A stretch of DNA of 6,693 nucleotides from NCBI GenBank assembly GCA_030830945.1, contig JAURLY010000151.1, positions 1 to 6,693 on the forward strand, read 5' to 3'. Below are positions 1-5,765 of the stretch, piece after piece. The translations under genes were made by a program, and so were the position numbers. The notes beneath the pieces are model-generated. The model was not told the origin of the DNA and did not search any database. It saw only the letters and a program-made list of their open reading frames with translations. This stretch comes from Gammaproteobacteria bacterium. Lineage in GTDB: Bacteria > Pseudomonadota > Gammaproteobacteria > Pseudomonadales > GM7GCV1. The first letter of the stretch is position 1; each line of letters begins with the position of its first letter.

Positions 1-344
1 TCGGTGACATTCACATTGTCCACCATCAGCGGCTGTCCGCTTCGATCTCGCAGGGCGGTATGAAGCACCGAACGATCTTCGGTCTTGTTAATGCGCTCCC
101 CGGAAAACATCTTTTCTCGCCAGCTGGCGAGATCAATCTCATCCGTAAGGTTCATCAATTCAATGAAAATGCTTTCATCAATCCTGTTTTTGGAATAGTC
201 CAAAAATATGTGCGGCATCTGCATGGAAAAGTGTTCTGCACGTGAAGGATCCTCATCAAAGAGATCTTTCATATGTAAGTTTTTTGAATTCACTGCCAAT
301 GTTTGCAGGTTATACCAGCTCTTCAGTTGGGCGCGACTGGGCAT
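1..344 (-). CDS. pgi: Glucose-6-phosphate isomerase, N-terminal part (cut by window edge)
   Basis: This is the first 114 codons of a cytosolic enzyme that interconverts glucose-6-phosphate and fructose-6-phosphate in glycolysis and gluconeogenesis. Reading leftward from ATG at 344, the protein starts MPSRAQLKSWYNLQ. It contains the family's N-terminal signature: a DLF-DP-R segment (residues 28-35), LDYSKNRI (48-55), MFSGERIN-TE-R (79-91) and VLHTALRDRS (93-102). The E. coli enzyme has about 549 residues, so roughly one fifth is visible. The catalytic Glu, His and Lys lie beyond the edge. The start is supported by an AGGAG Shine-Dalgarno (complement 349-353) four bases upstream and by alignment to the family N-terminus. 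The gene is divergent from ahpC. No frame disruption is seen in the visible part. The family call is recognition of motifs by eye and is very secure. Confidence 0.95.
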   Translation of the reverse strand, partial: MPSRAQLKSWYNLQTLAVNSKNLHMKDLFDEDPSRAEHFSMQMPHIFLDYSKNRIDESIFIELMNLTDEIDLASWREKMFSGERINKTEDRSVLHTALRDRSGQPLMVDNVNVT

Positions 345-377
345 GTTGCTCCTCAGTTTCGGTGGGAAGGGTAAGTC

Positions 378-406
378 TTAATACCTAAAGCATGTATCCA
401 AGTAAA
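378..406 (-). promoter_or_regulatory. Candidate sigma70 promoter for pgi
   Basis: On the minus strand, TTTACT (complement 401-406) is followed after 17 bases by TATTAA (complement 378-383). Each hexamer matches its consensus at 4 of 6 positions. It lies about 35 bases upstream of the pgi start codon, which suits a short leader. A palindrome, ATGTAT-N8-ATACAT (392-411), covers the -35 element and part of the spacer and could be an operator. The promoter is inferred from consensus only. Confidence 0.4.
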
Positions 407-414
407 TACATCAC

Positions 415-473
415 TTAGAGCAAAATCATGTTGCATAAGCTCTAATCGTACTTGCCGTTATTAAACCCGGCAA
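415..473. repeat. Two adjacent inverted repeats in the pgi/ahpC spacer
   Basis: TTAGAGC (415-421) and GCTCTAA (439-445) form a perfect 7-base dyad around a 17-base centre. Six bases further on, TTGCCG (452-457) and CGGCAA (468-473) form a perfect 6-base dyad around 10 bases. Neither is followed by a T-tract on either strand, so operator sites or RNA hairpins are more likely than intrinsic terminators. No regulator can be named from these arms. Confidence 0.5.
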
Positions 474-527
474 CTTCTAAAAGGCTCAGCTTCTAAAAAA
501 TAAAAAACTATCAAAATTATTTAATTA

Positions 528-564
528 ATAGCTAAAATTTATAGAGTGTATGGATTTTTCCAAC
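528..564 (+). promoter_or_regulatory. OxyR-like operator upstream of ahpC
   Basis: The proximal half (528-542) reads ATAGCTAAAATTTAT. It matches the OxyR half-site ATAGnTnnnAnCTAT at 9 of 10 specified positions; only the C of CTAT is changed, to T. The next half at the correct 22-base register (550-564) is weaker, about 6 of 10. The site ends immediately before the candidate -35 of the ahpC promoter, where OxyR sits when it contacts RNA polymerase. The setting is AT-rich, so chance matches are easier; the gene context (ahpC is a classic OxyR target) is what raises the call. Confidence 0.45.
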
Positions 565-593
565 TTCATCAATGCATTAGGAACAGCCATAGT
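565..593 (+). promoter_or_regulatory. Candidate activator-dependent ahpC promoter
   Basis: TTCATC (565-570) and CATAGT (588-593) are separated by 17 bases. They match the sigma70 hexamers at 3 of 6 and 4 of 6 positions. A weak -35 next to an activator site is what is expected for an OxyR-activated gene. Transcription would begin near 600, leaving a leader of about 60 bases. An alternative TATAGA at 540-545 has no acceptable -35. Confidence 0.35.
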
Positions 594-661
594 GAGGCTC
601 GCAGTGCATGACAGAGCACATCCTTTATCGTTTTAAACATTCTTATACCTGGAGTTCATTA

Positions 662-1225
662 ATGGCACTTATCAACACACAGATCAAACCTTTTACTGCA
701 AATGCATATAAGAAAGGTGAGTTCATTGAAGTAAGCGAGGCGGATCTTAAGGGCAAATGGTCCGTATTCTTTTTCTATCCCGCTGATTTCACTTTTGTTT
801 GCCCTACTGAGCTAGGCGATCTGGCTGATCACTACGAGGAATTTCAATCACGCGGTGTCGAAATCTACTCTGTGTCTACCGATACCCATTTCACCCATAA
901 AGCCTGGCATGACTCTTCCGACACTATTGGAAAAATCCAGTACACCATGATCGGAGACCCAACAGGTGAAATCACTCGTAACTTTGATGTTATGCGTGAA
1001 CACATGGGGCTTGCAGATCGCGGCACATTTGTTATCGACCCTGAAGGTGTTATCCAGGCCATGGAAATTACGGCCGAAGGCGTTGGCCGAGATGCGAAAG
1101 ATCTGTTGCGCAAGGTTAAGGCTGCGCAATACGTTGCCGAACACCCGGGGGAAGTCTGTCCCGCCAAGTGGAATGAAGGCGAAGAAACACTTGCTCCTTC
1201 CCTTGACCTTGTAGGAAAAATCTAA
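662..1225 (+). CDS. ahpC: Alkyl hydroperoxide reductase subunit C (2-Cys peroxiredoxin)
   Basis: The gene encodes 187 residues, the same length as E. coli AhpC and colinear with it. AhpC reduces hydrogen peroxide, organic hydroperoxides and peroxynitrite in the cytosol and normally works as a decamer of dimers. The active-site segment FFFYPADFTFVCPTE (36-50) holds Pro40, Thr44 and the peroxidatic Cys47. The catalytic Arg is in GLADRGTF (116-123). The resolving Cys166 is in GEVCPAKW (163-170), and the protein ends in the family tail LAPSLDLVGKI. The start at 662 is chosen over the upstream in-frame ATG at 608 because GGAG (651-654) lies seven bases before it and the protein then begins exactly where the family does. 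No ahpF reductase follows; the next gene, 232 bases away, has its own promoter. Thus the electron donor is encoded elsewhere. Control by OxyR is suggested by a site upstream. Confidence 0.97.
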   Translation: MALINTQIKPFTANAYKKGEFIEVSEADLKGKWSVFFFYPADFTFVCPTELGDLADHYEEFQSRGVEIYSVSTDTHFTHKAWHDSSDTIGKIQYTMIGDPTGEITRNFDVMREHMGLADRGTFVIDPEGVIQAMEITAEGVGRDAKDLLRKVKAAQYVAEHPGEVCPAKWNEGEETLAPSLDLVGKI

Positions 1226-1229
1226 GCGA

Positions 1230-1259
1230 GTTTACTGGCCTTTTAAAGGCCACCTAAAC
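1230..1259 (+). terminator. Hairpin after ahpC, probable terminator
   Basis: Four bases after the ahpC stop, TGGCCT (1236-1241) pairs with AGGCCA (1247-1252) around a five-base TTTAA loop. The stem continues across a small C/CC mismatch with GTTTA (1230-1234) pairing TAAAC (1255-1259). The following bases are only mildly T-rich (CCTTGCTTCT), so the terminator is likely weak, or the hairpin may serve as a 3' stabiliser. Confidence 0.5.
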
Positions 1260-1287
1260 CTTGCTTCTGACATGGTAGAACACCTGT

Positions 1288-1305
1288 TTTGGCTGATTGA
1301 CCAAA
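1288..1305. repeat. Short palindrome upstream of the speA promoter
   Basis: TTTGG (1288-1292) and CCAAA (1301-1305) flank 8 bases. The dyad ends 17 bases before the -35 element of the speA promoter, a position suited to an activator. With only 5-base arms it may be chance. Confidence 0.25.
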
Positions 1306-1322
1306 TTTGCAGAAAAAACGAA

Positions 1323-1350
1323 TTGCTGTAGAGTCATTCATCCCTATAAT
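1323..1350 (+). promoter_or_regulatory. Strong sigma70 promoter for the polyamine operon
   Basis: TTGCTG (1323-1328) is followed after 16 bases by a perfect TATAAT (1345-1350). Transcription would start near 1357 and give a leader of about 100 bases before speA. The bases just after the -10 are GC-rich (CGCCGG), the kind of discriminator seen at promoters that respond to the stringent response; that regulatory reading is inference only. It is the best promoter match in the window. Confidence 0.65.
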
Positions 1351-1366
1351 CGCCGGCTCACATCAT

Positions 1367-1425
1367 CATTTCCAGCTCCAAAGAATGCTGGATTTGGGGA
1401 AATGCGCTACCTCATATTGAGTAGC
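1367..1425 (+). promoter_or_regulatory. Structured speA leader with competing hairpins
   Basis: Stem 1 pairs TCCAGC (1371-1376) with GCTGGA (1387-1392). An overlapping alternative pairs CATTTCC (1367-1373) with GGAAATG (1398-1404); both use 1371-1373, so they largely exclude each other. A third imperfect stem pairs GCTAcCTCA (1406-1414) with TGAGTAGC (1418-1425), loop TAT. In addition CAGcTCC (1373-1379, one mismatch) could pair with GGAtCTG (1448-1454), which covers part of the speA Shine-Dalgarno. No known riboswitch class is recognised; folding has not been computed. Confidence 0.35.
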
Positions 1426-1457
1426 ATGGACGGTCAATTAGCCAACAGGATCTGCTA

Positions 1458-3371
1458 ATGTTCCCAGATTCCAATAACCAGAATTGGAGTGCCGAAGACT
1501 CGGCAGAAACCTATCGACTCGAAGATTGGAACGCGGGTCATTTCAGCATTAACAAGGACGGCAATCTCGAGATCGAATGTCAGGTTAATGAAACCAACGT
1601 TCGCGTTCCTATCATGGACATCATCAAGGGCATGCAGGATCGAGATCTGTTTATGCCGGCGCTTATTCGTGTCGAAAACATTCTCGACCACAGCCTCAAA
1701 ATACTTAATGAAGCCTTTAAAAACGCCATAGACAACTGCGGGTACCAGAATGTTTACCGTGGGGTTTTTCCCATCAAGGTCAATCAACAAGCACAGATTG
1801 TTGAAGAAATCGTGCGCTTCGGCCAACCCTACAACCATGGCCTGGAGGCCGGCAGCAAACCTGAGCTTATTATCGCCCTGGCCATGCTGGAAAACGAAGA
1901 CAGCTACATCGTTTGTAATGGCTACAAGGACGAGGAATTTATTGACTTGGGACTTAGGGCGATCCAACTCGGATACAAATGCTTTTTTGTCATCGAGACG
2001 CCTACTGAAGTGCCGGTCATTATTCGTCGAGCACAGATGCTTGGAGTCAAGCCCATGCTGGGCACTCGCATAAAGCTTTCCACCCGGGTTGAAGGCCACT
2101 GGCAAAAAGACAGCGGTGACCGTTCAATTTTTGGACTCAACAGCCTGCAAATCATCGAAGTCATCGACATGTTAAAAGAAGCTGACATGCTTGACTGCCT
2201 GCAACTTCTGCACTTTCACCTGGGCTCACAAATTCCCAGCATTCACAACATTCGCAGGGGCGTACAGGAAGCCTGTCGCTATTACGTCAGCATGAAGCAC
2301 GAAGGTGCGGCTATGCAGTACATGGACGTTGGCGGTGGCCTGGCCGTGGACTACGAAGGCAACCAGCAACGCAGCCTGAATAGTAAAAACTACACACTGG
2401 ATGAATACTGCAGCGACATACTGGAAACCATCATGATGACGCTGGATCCCGAAGAGATCGATCACCCGGTCATCATCTCTGAATCCGGTCGTGCTACTGC
2501 CGCCTACTCGAGCATCTTTTTGTTTAACATCCTGGACGTCGCCCACTTCGATCCTGTGCGGCAACTGCAGGAGCCGCCACAGGGAAGCGATGAAAAGCTA
2601 AAGAATCTGCGCGAGATTCTGGAAATCATAAATCCAGATAATTTGCAGGAATGTTACAACGATGCCAACTATTACCGCGACGAGATACGCCACCTTTTCC
2701 AACACGGCCAGGTCGAACTACGCGAACGTGCCATAGCCGAAAACCTGTATCTTGAGGTGCTGCAAAATATTCTCAAGATGGCCCCTGAAGCGGGCGTTCT
2801 TTCTGAAGAAGTTGAAAGACTTCAGCAGAGCCTGACGGATATTTACTACGGCAACTTCAGTGTGTTCCAGTCCTTGCCCGATGCCTGGGCCATAAACCAG
2901 GTTTTCCCGATCATGCCCGTGCATCGTCTCAATGAAAAACCTACCAGACAGGCCACAATTGCCGACCTGACATGCGATTGTGACGGCAAACTGGATCACT
3001 TTATCGGCGATGAAAGTACCCTGGCACTGCACGAGCTTCGCGATGGTGAGGACTATTACCTTGGAACATTCCTGGTCGGCGCCTACCAGGAAACACTCAG
3101 CGATTTGCACAACCTGTTTGGGGATACTAACGTGGTCAGTATCCGTATTAACGAAGATGGAAGTTTCGAGTTTGTTCATGAAATTGAAGGAGATACCATC
3201 GAAGATGTGCTGGATTATGTCGAATATGACATCAAGGCCATGAAAGAACGGTTTCGTCGCACTGTTGAAAGAGCGGTTCGCGAAGAAAAAATCACGGTAA
3301 AAACCAGGCAGCAAATCCTTAAATCCTTTGCAGAAAGCCTGACCGGCTATACCTATTACGAGGTGGATTAA
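1458..3371 (+). CDS. speA: Biosynthetic arginine decarboxylase (PLP-dependent)
   Basis: SpeA decarboxylates L-arginine to agmatine, the entry step of arginine-derived polyamine synthesis. The 637-residue product is close to E. coli SpeA (658) and colinear with it through both domains. In the alanine-racemase-like barrel, the PLP lysine is Lys107 in FPIKVNQ. Further cofactor-site motifs are LEAGSK (129-134), VCNGYKD (152-158), LLHFHLGSQ (250-258), VGGGLAVDYEG (291-301) and SESGRA (341-346). The C-terminal beta domain has TCDCDG (505-510), with the catalytic Cys506 and the substrate-binding Asp509, plus VGAYQE (540-545) and HNLFGD (551-556). AGGA (1447-1450) lies seven bases before the ATG. It is the first gene of a three-gene operon; its last codons contain the ribosome binding site of the next gene. 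Ornithine and diaminopimelate decarboxylases share the fold but are about 400 residues, so they are excluded. Confidence 0.96.
   Translation: MFPDSNNQNWSAEDSAETYRLEDWNAGHFSINKDGNLEIECQVNETNVRVPIMDIIKGMQDRDLFMPALIRVENILDHSLKILNEAFKNAIDNCGYQNVYRGVFPIKVNQQAQIVEEIVRFGQPYNHGLEAGSKPELIIALAMLENEDSYIVCNGYKDEEFIDLGLRAIQLGYKCFFVIETPTEVPVIIRRAQMLGVKPMLGTRIKLSTRVEGHWQKDSGDRSIFGLNSLQIIEVIDMLKEADMLDCLQLLHFHLGSQIPSIHNIRRGVQEACRYYVSMKHEGAAMQYMDVGGGLAVDYEGNQQRSLNSKNYTLDEYCSDILETIMMTLDPEEIDHPVIISESGRATAAYSSIFLFNILDVAHFDPVRQLQEPPQGSDEKLKNLREILEIINPDNLQECYNDANYYRDEIRHLFQHGQVELRERAIAENLYLEVLQNILKMAPEAGVLSEEVERLQQSLTDIYYGNFSVFQSLPDAWAINQVFPIMPVHRLNEKPTRQATIADLTCDCDGKLDHFIGDESTLALHELRDGEDYYLGTFLVGAYQETLSDLHNLFGDTNVVSIRINEDGSFEFVHEIEGDTIEDVLDYVEYDIKAMKERFRRTVERAVREEKITVKTRQQILKSFAESLTGYTYYEVD
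3360..3365 (+). promoter_or_regulatory. Ribosome binding site deciding a TTG start
   Basis: GAGGTG lies inside the last codons of speA, nine bases before the TTG at 3375. There is no ATG near the position where the Rossmann-fold N-terminus must begin, so this site fixes TTG as the start. It also ties translation of the dehydrogenase to passage of ribosomes through the speA stop codon. Confidence 0.75.
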
Positions 3372-3374
3372 GTT

Positions 3375-4580
3375 TTGAAAAAAGTCATAATTATCGGCGC
3401 CGGCGGCGTCGGCGGCGTTGTCGCCCACAAATGCGCCCAGCTTCCTGAGGTGTTTGAAGAAATCGTTCTGGCCAGTCGCACGCAAAGTAAATGTGACCAG
3501 ATAGCAGCCCAAATCGGCAAAGATCATTTACGTACCGCCCAGGTGGATGCAGATAATGTTGAAGAACTGACCGCACTACTCAAGGTGGAAAAACCTTTTA
3601 TGGTCATCAACGTTGCCTTGCCCTACCAGGATTTACACATCATGGATGCCTGTCTAAACGCAGGAGTGCACTACCTCGACACGGCCAACTACGAACCGCC
3701 TGAAGAAGCCAAGTTTGAATACAAATGGCAGTGGGCTTACCAGGACAAATTTAAGCAGGCCGGTTTGATGGCACTTCTGGGCAGCGGTTTTGATCCCGGG
3801 GTCACCGGTGTGTATACCGCCTATGCGGCCAAACACCATTTTGACGAAATTGAGACGCTGGATATCGTTGACGTGAATGGCGGCAACCACGGCCATCCGT
3901 TTGCCACCAACTTCAATCCTGAAATCAACATACGCGAAGTAACGGCTGAATGCCGTCACTGGGAAAATGGCAAGTTTGTCGGCACCCCGGCAATGTCTGA
4001 GAACCTGAGCTTCACCTGTCCCGAAGGCGTTGGAACTTACAGTATTTACCGTATGTACCACGAAGAGCTGGAATCGCTGACCAAACACTTCCCGACGATA
4101 AAAAAAGCCCAGTTCTGGATGAGCTTTTCAGAGAACTACCTCAAGCATTTAGAGGTACTAGGTAATATTGGTATGACCTCCATTGAACCCGTGAACTTTG
4201 AAGGTCGCGAAATTGTTCCCCTGCAATTCCTGAAAGCGCTGCTACCAGACCCTGCTAGCCTCGGCCCCCGGACCAAAGGCAGGACTTGCATCGGCAATAT
4301 TATTCGGGGAACCAAAGACGGCAAGGAAAAACTCTACTACGTCTATAACATTTGTGACCATGAAGCCTGCTATGCCGAAGTTCAATCCCAGGCGATTTCC
4401 TATACTACCGGCGTGCCGGCCATGATCGGTGCCAAGATGATGATGGAAGGAAAGTGGATGCAACCCGGTGTTTGGAACATTGAACAAATGGACCCGGATC
4501 CCTTTATGGACGACCTGAATCGATATGGCTTGCCCTGGACTGAAATTGAGCTGGGTTCTCATCCTCTAGAAAACGGCTAA
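3375..4580 (+). CDS. Carboxynorspermidine/carboxyspermidine dehydrogenase (saccharopine dehydrogenase-like)
   Basis: Enzymes of this family condense aspartate beta-semialdehyde with a diamine and reduce the Schiff base with NADPH. The product is carboxyspermidine from putrescine or carboxynorspermidine from 1,3-diaminopropane. The 401-residue product has the Rossmann dinucleotide-binding motif IIGAGGVGG (6-14), the ASRT segment (33-36) at the end of the second strand, and the family motifs VINVALPYQD (77-86), YLDTANYEP (100-108) and GSGFDPGVTGVY (136-147). The length is typical. It begins at TTG, three bases after the speA stop, with a strong GAGGTG site. Its position between speA and an nspC-type decarboxylase identifies the polyamine branch of the family over lysine-pathway saccharopine dehydrogenase. 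The exact diamine cannot be read from the sequence; agmatine is a further possibility because only arginine decarboxylase is co-encoded. Confidence 0.88.
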   Translation: MKKVIIIGAGGVGGVVAHKCAQLPEVFEEIVLASRTQSKCDQIAAQIGKDHLRTAQVDADNVEELTALLKVEKPFMVINVALPYQDLHIMDACLNAGVHYLDTANYEPPEEAKFEYKWQWAYQDKFKQAGLMALLGSGFDPGVTGVYTAYAAKHHFDEIETLDIVDVNGGNHGHPFATNFNPEINIREVTAECRHWENGKFVGTPAMSENLSFTCPEGVGTYSIYRMYHEELESLTKHFPTIKKAQFWMSFSENYLKHLEVLGNIGMTSIEPVNFEGREIVPLQFLKALLPDPASLGPRTKGRTCIGNIIRGTKDGKEKLYYVYNICDHEACYAEVQSQAISYTTGVPAMIGAKMMMEGKWMQPGVWNIEQMDPDPFMDDLNRYGLPWTEIELGSHPLENG

Positions 4581-4585
4581 AAGTA

Positions 4586-5749
4586 ATGGCCAACCGGTTT
4601 TTCAATTTTGATTGCAGCCGCGTTCCCTCCCCCTGCTATGTGGTCGATGAGGTGGCGGTTGAAGAAAACCTAAAGATTCTGGCGGATGTACAGGCCCGCA
4701 GCGGTGCCAAAATCCTGGCCGCGCTCAAGGCTTTTTCTATGTGGAATCTGGCTCCCCTGACCAGCAATTATTTGAGTGGGACCTGTGCCAGCGGCTACAA
4801 CGAAGCCCGTCTGGGCAAAGAAGAGTACGGTGGCGAAACACACGTTTTTTCCGCGGCTTATAACGAAGCCGACCTGAATAAAATACTGCCTCTGGCAGAC
4901 CACCTTATTTTTAATTCCTGCAGCCAGTGGCAACGTTTTCGCCCACTGGTGGAGACCCACCAGAAGAAACATGGCAAACCCAAAGTAGGCTTGCGCATAA
5001 ACCCGGAGCATTCGGAAGGAGCCGTGCCCATCTACGACCCTTGTGCTCCTTGCTCTCGCCTAGGTATCACTTTTGAAGAACTGGATCCCGAATCCTTGGA
5101 AGGCATTACCGGCCTACACATGCACACCCTGTGTGAGCAAGGCTTTGCTCCGCTGCAGCGAACAGTCGCCGCACTGGAAGAAAAATTTGGTGATTTACTG
5201 GAGCAAATGGGCTGGCTCAATCTGGGTGGCGGGCACCATATCACTGCTCCCGATTACGAACGTGATGGATTGATTGCTCTGATACAGGATTTACGCGAAC
5301 GTTATGATGTCGAGGTCTTTCTTGAACCTGGCGAAGCCATCGCCATTCACACAGGCGTACTTGTAACTGAAGTTCTGGACATCAAGTACAACCAGATGAA
5401 TCTAGCTATTCTGGATACATCAGCGACTTGCCACATGCCAGATATTCTGGAAATGCCCTATCGGCCAGAAATACTAGGAGCAGGGGAGCCCGAAGAGAAA
5501 GATTACACTTATCGTTTGGGAGGCATGACCTGTCTGGCCGGTGATGTCATTGGTGACTACAGTTTTGACGACGAGTTACACCCCGGAGATCGATTAATCT
5601 TCGACGATATGTCGCATTACACCATGGTGAAAACCACAACGTTTAACGGAATCAACCTTCCGGCGATTGCCCGATGGAATTCCCAAACTGACGAAATTCA
5701 TATCGTAAAACAGTTTGGTTATGAGGACTTCAAAGGTCGCCTTTCCTAA
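4586..5749 (+). CDS. nspC: Carboxynorspermidine/carboxyspermidine decarboxylase
   Basis: This PLP-dependent fold-III decarboxylase removes the carboxyl group from the product of the preceding dehydrogenase, giving spermidine or norspermidine. The 387-residue protein has the PLP lysine Lys48 in LAALKAFSMW, the GTCASG segment (65-70), GGETHVFS (82-89), IFNSCSQ (108-114), GLRINP (135-140), GLHMHTLCEQ (176-185), LNLGGGHHIT (211-220), LEPGEA (246-251), CLAGD (316-320, with the catalytic-type Cys316), HYTMVK (344-349) and the terminal FGYEDFK (377-383) typical of NspC. The start is five bases after the preceding stop, with no good Shine-Dalgarno (only an A-rich AAAAG), so translational coupling is likely. 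The HTLCEQ form resembles what I recall of carboxyspermidine decarboxylases more than the HMNCE of Vibrio NspC; this is by eye. The symbol nspC denotes the family, not a proven substrate. Confidence 0.92.
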   Translation: MANRFFNFDCSRVPSPCYVVDEVAVEENLKILADVQARSGAKILAALKAFSMWNLAPLTSNYLSGTCASGYNEARLGKEEYGGETHVFSAAYNEADLNKILPLADHLIFNSCSQWQRFRPLVETHQKKHGKPKVGLRINPEHSEGAVPIYDPCAPCSRLGITFEELDPESLEGITGLHMHTLCEQGFAPLQRTVAALEEKFGDLLEQMGWLNLGGGHHITAPDYERDGLIALIQDLRERYDVEVFLEPGEAIAIHTGVLVTEVLDIKYNQMNLAILDTSATCHMPDILEMPYRPEILGAGEPEEKDYTYRLGGMTCLAGDVIGDYSFDDELHPGDRLIFDDMSHYTMVKTTTFNGINLPAIARWNSQTDEIHIVKQFGYEDFKGRLS

Positions 5750-5765
5750 GCAGGTTCACGCGATC

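Larger units (their letters stand above)
345..661. other. Divergent pgi/ahpC regulatory spacer
   Basis: This 317-base AT-rich spacer separates pgi from ahpC and shows no convincing small gene. It holds the pgi promoter candidate (378-406), two neighbouring inverted repeats (415-445 and 452-473), a 9-base direct repeat CTTCTAAAA (474-482 and 490-498, period 16), an A/T-rich stretch (491-541), and an OxyR-like site with a weak promoter directed at ahpC (528-593). An in-frame ATG at 608 precedes ahpC, but it has no ribosome binding site and the 18 extra residues are not part of the AhpC family. Confidence 0.7.

Noticed and set aside
60..245. 61-codon plus-strand open frame at the left edge
   Set aside because: It is antisense to the highly conserved N-terminal region of pgi and has no ribosome binding site.
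474..498. Direct repeat CTTCTAAAA with period 16 as a possible iteron or tandem operator
   Set aside because: There are only two copies of nine A/T-rich bases, which is easily chance in this spacer.
640..655. TATACC just before ahpC as a -10 element
   Set aside because: It has no acceptable -35 and would start transcription inside the ahpC ribosome binding site.
608..661. Longer AhpC starting at ATG 608
   Set aside because: The extra 18 residues are not found in the AhpC family, 608 has no ribosome binding site, and 662 has GGAG at the right distance and gives exactly the family length of 187.
1455..2105. 216-codon open frame on the minus strand over the start of speA
   Set aside because: It is wholly antisense to conserved SpeA sequence and resembles no family. 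It would also need its own promoter inside speA, which is not seen.
2718..3527. Long open frame of 269 codons on the minus strand across the speA/dehydrogenase junction
   Set aside because: It lies antisense to two clearly conserved genes, crosses their boundary, and its translation shows no recognisable domain. It is a shadow of codon bias.
3375..4580. Lysine-pathway saccharopine dehydrogenase
   Set aside because: The fold is shared, but the length, motifs and position between arginine decarboxylase and an NspC-type decarboxylase fit the polyamine branch.
4586..5749. Diaminopimelate or ornithine decarboxylase
   Set aside because: The fold is shared, but the FGYEDFK end, HTLCEQ and CLAGD motifs and the preceding dehydrogenase are specific to the carboxy(nor)spermidine decarboxylase family.
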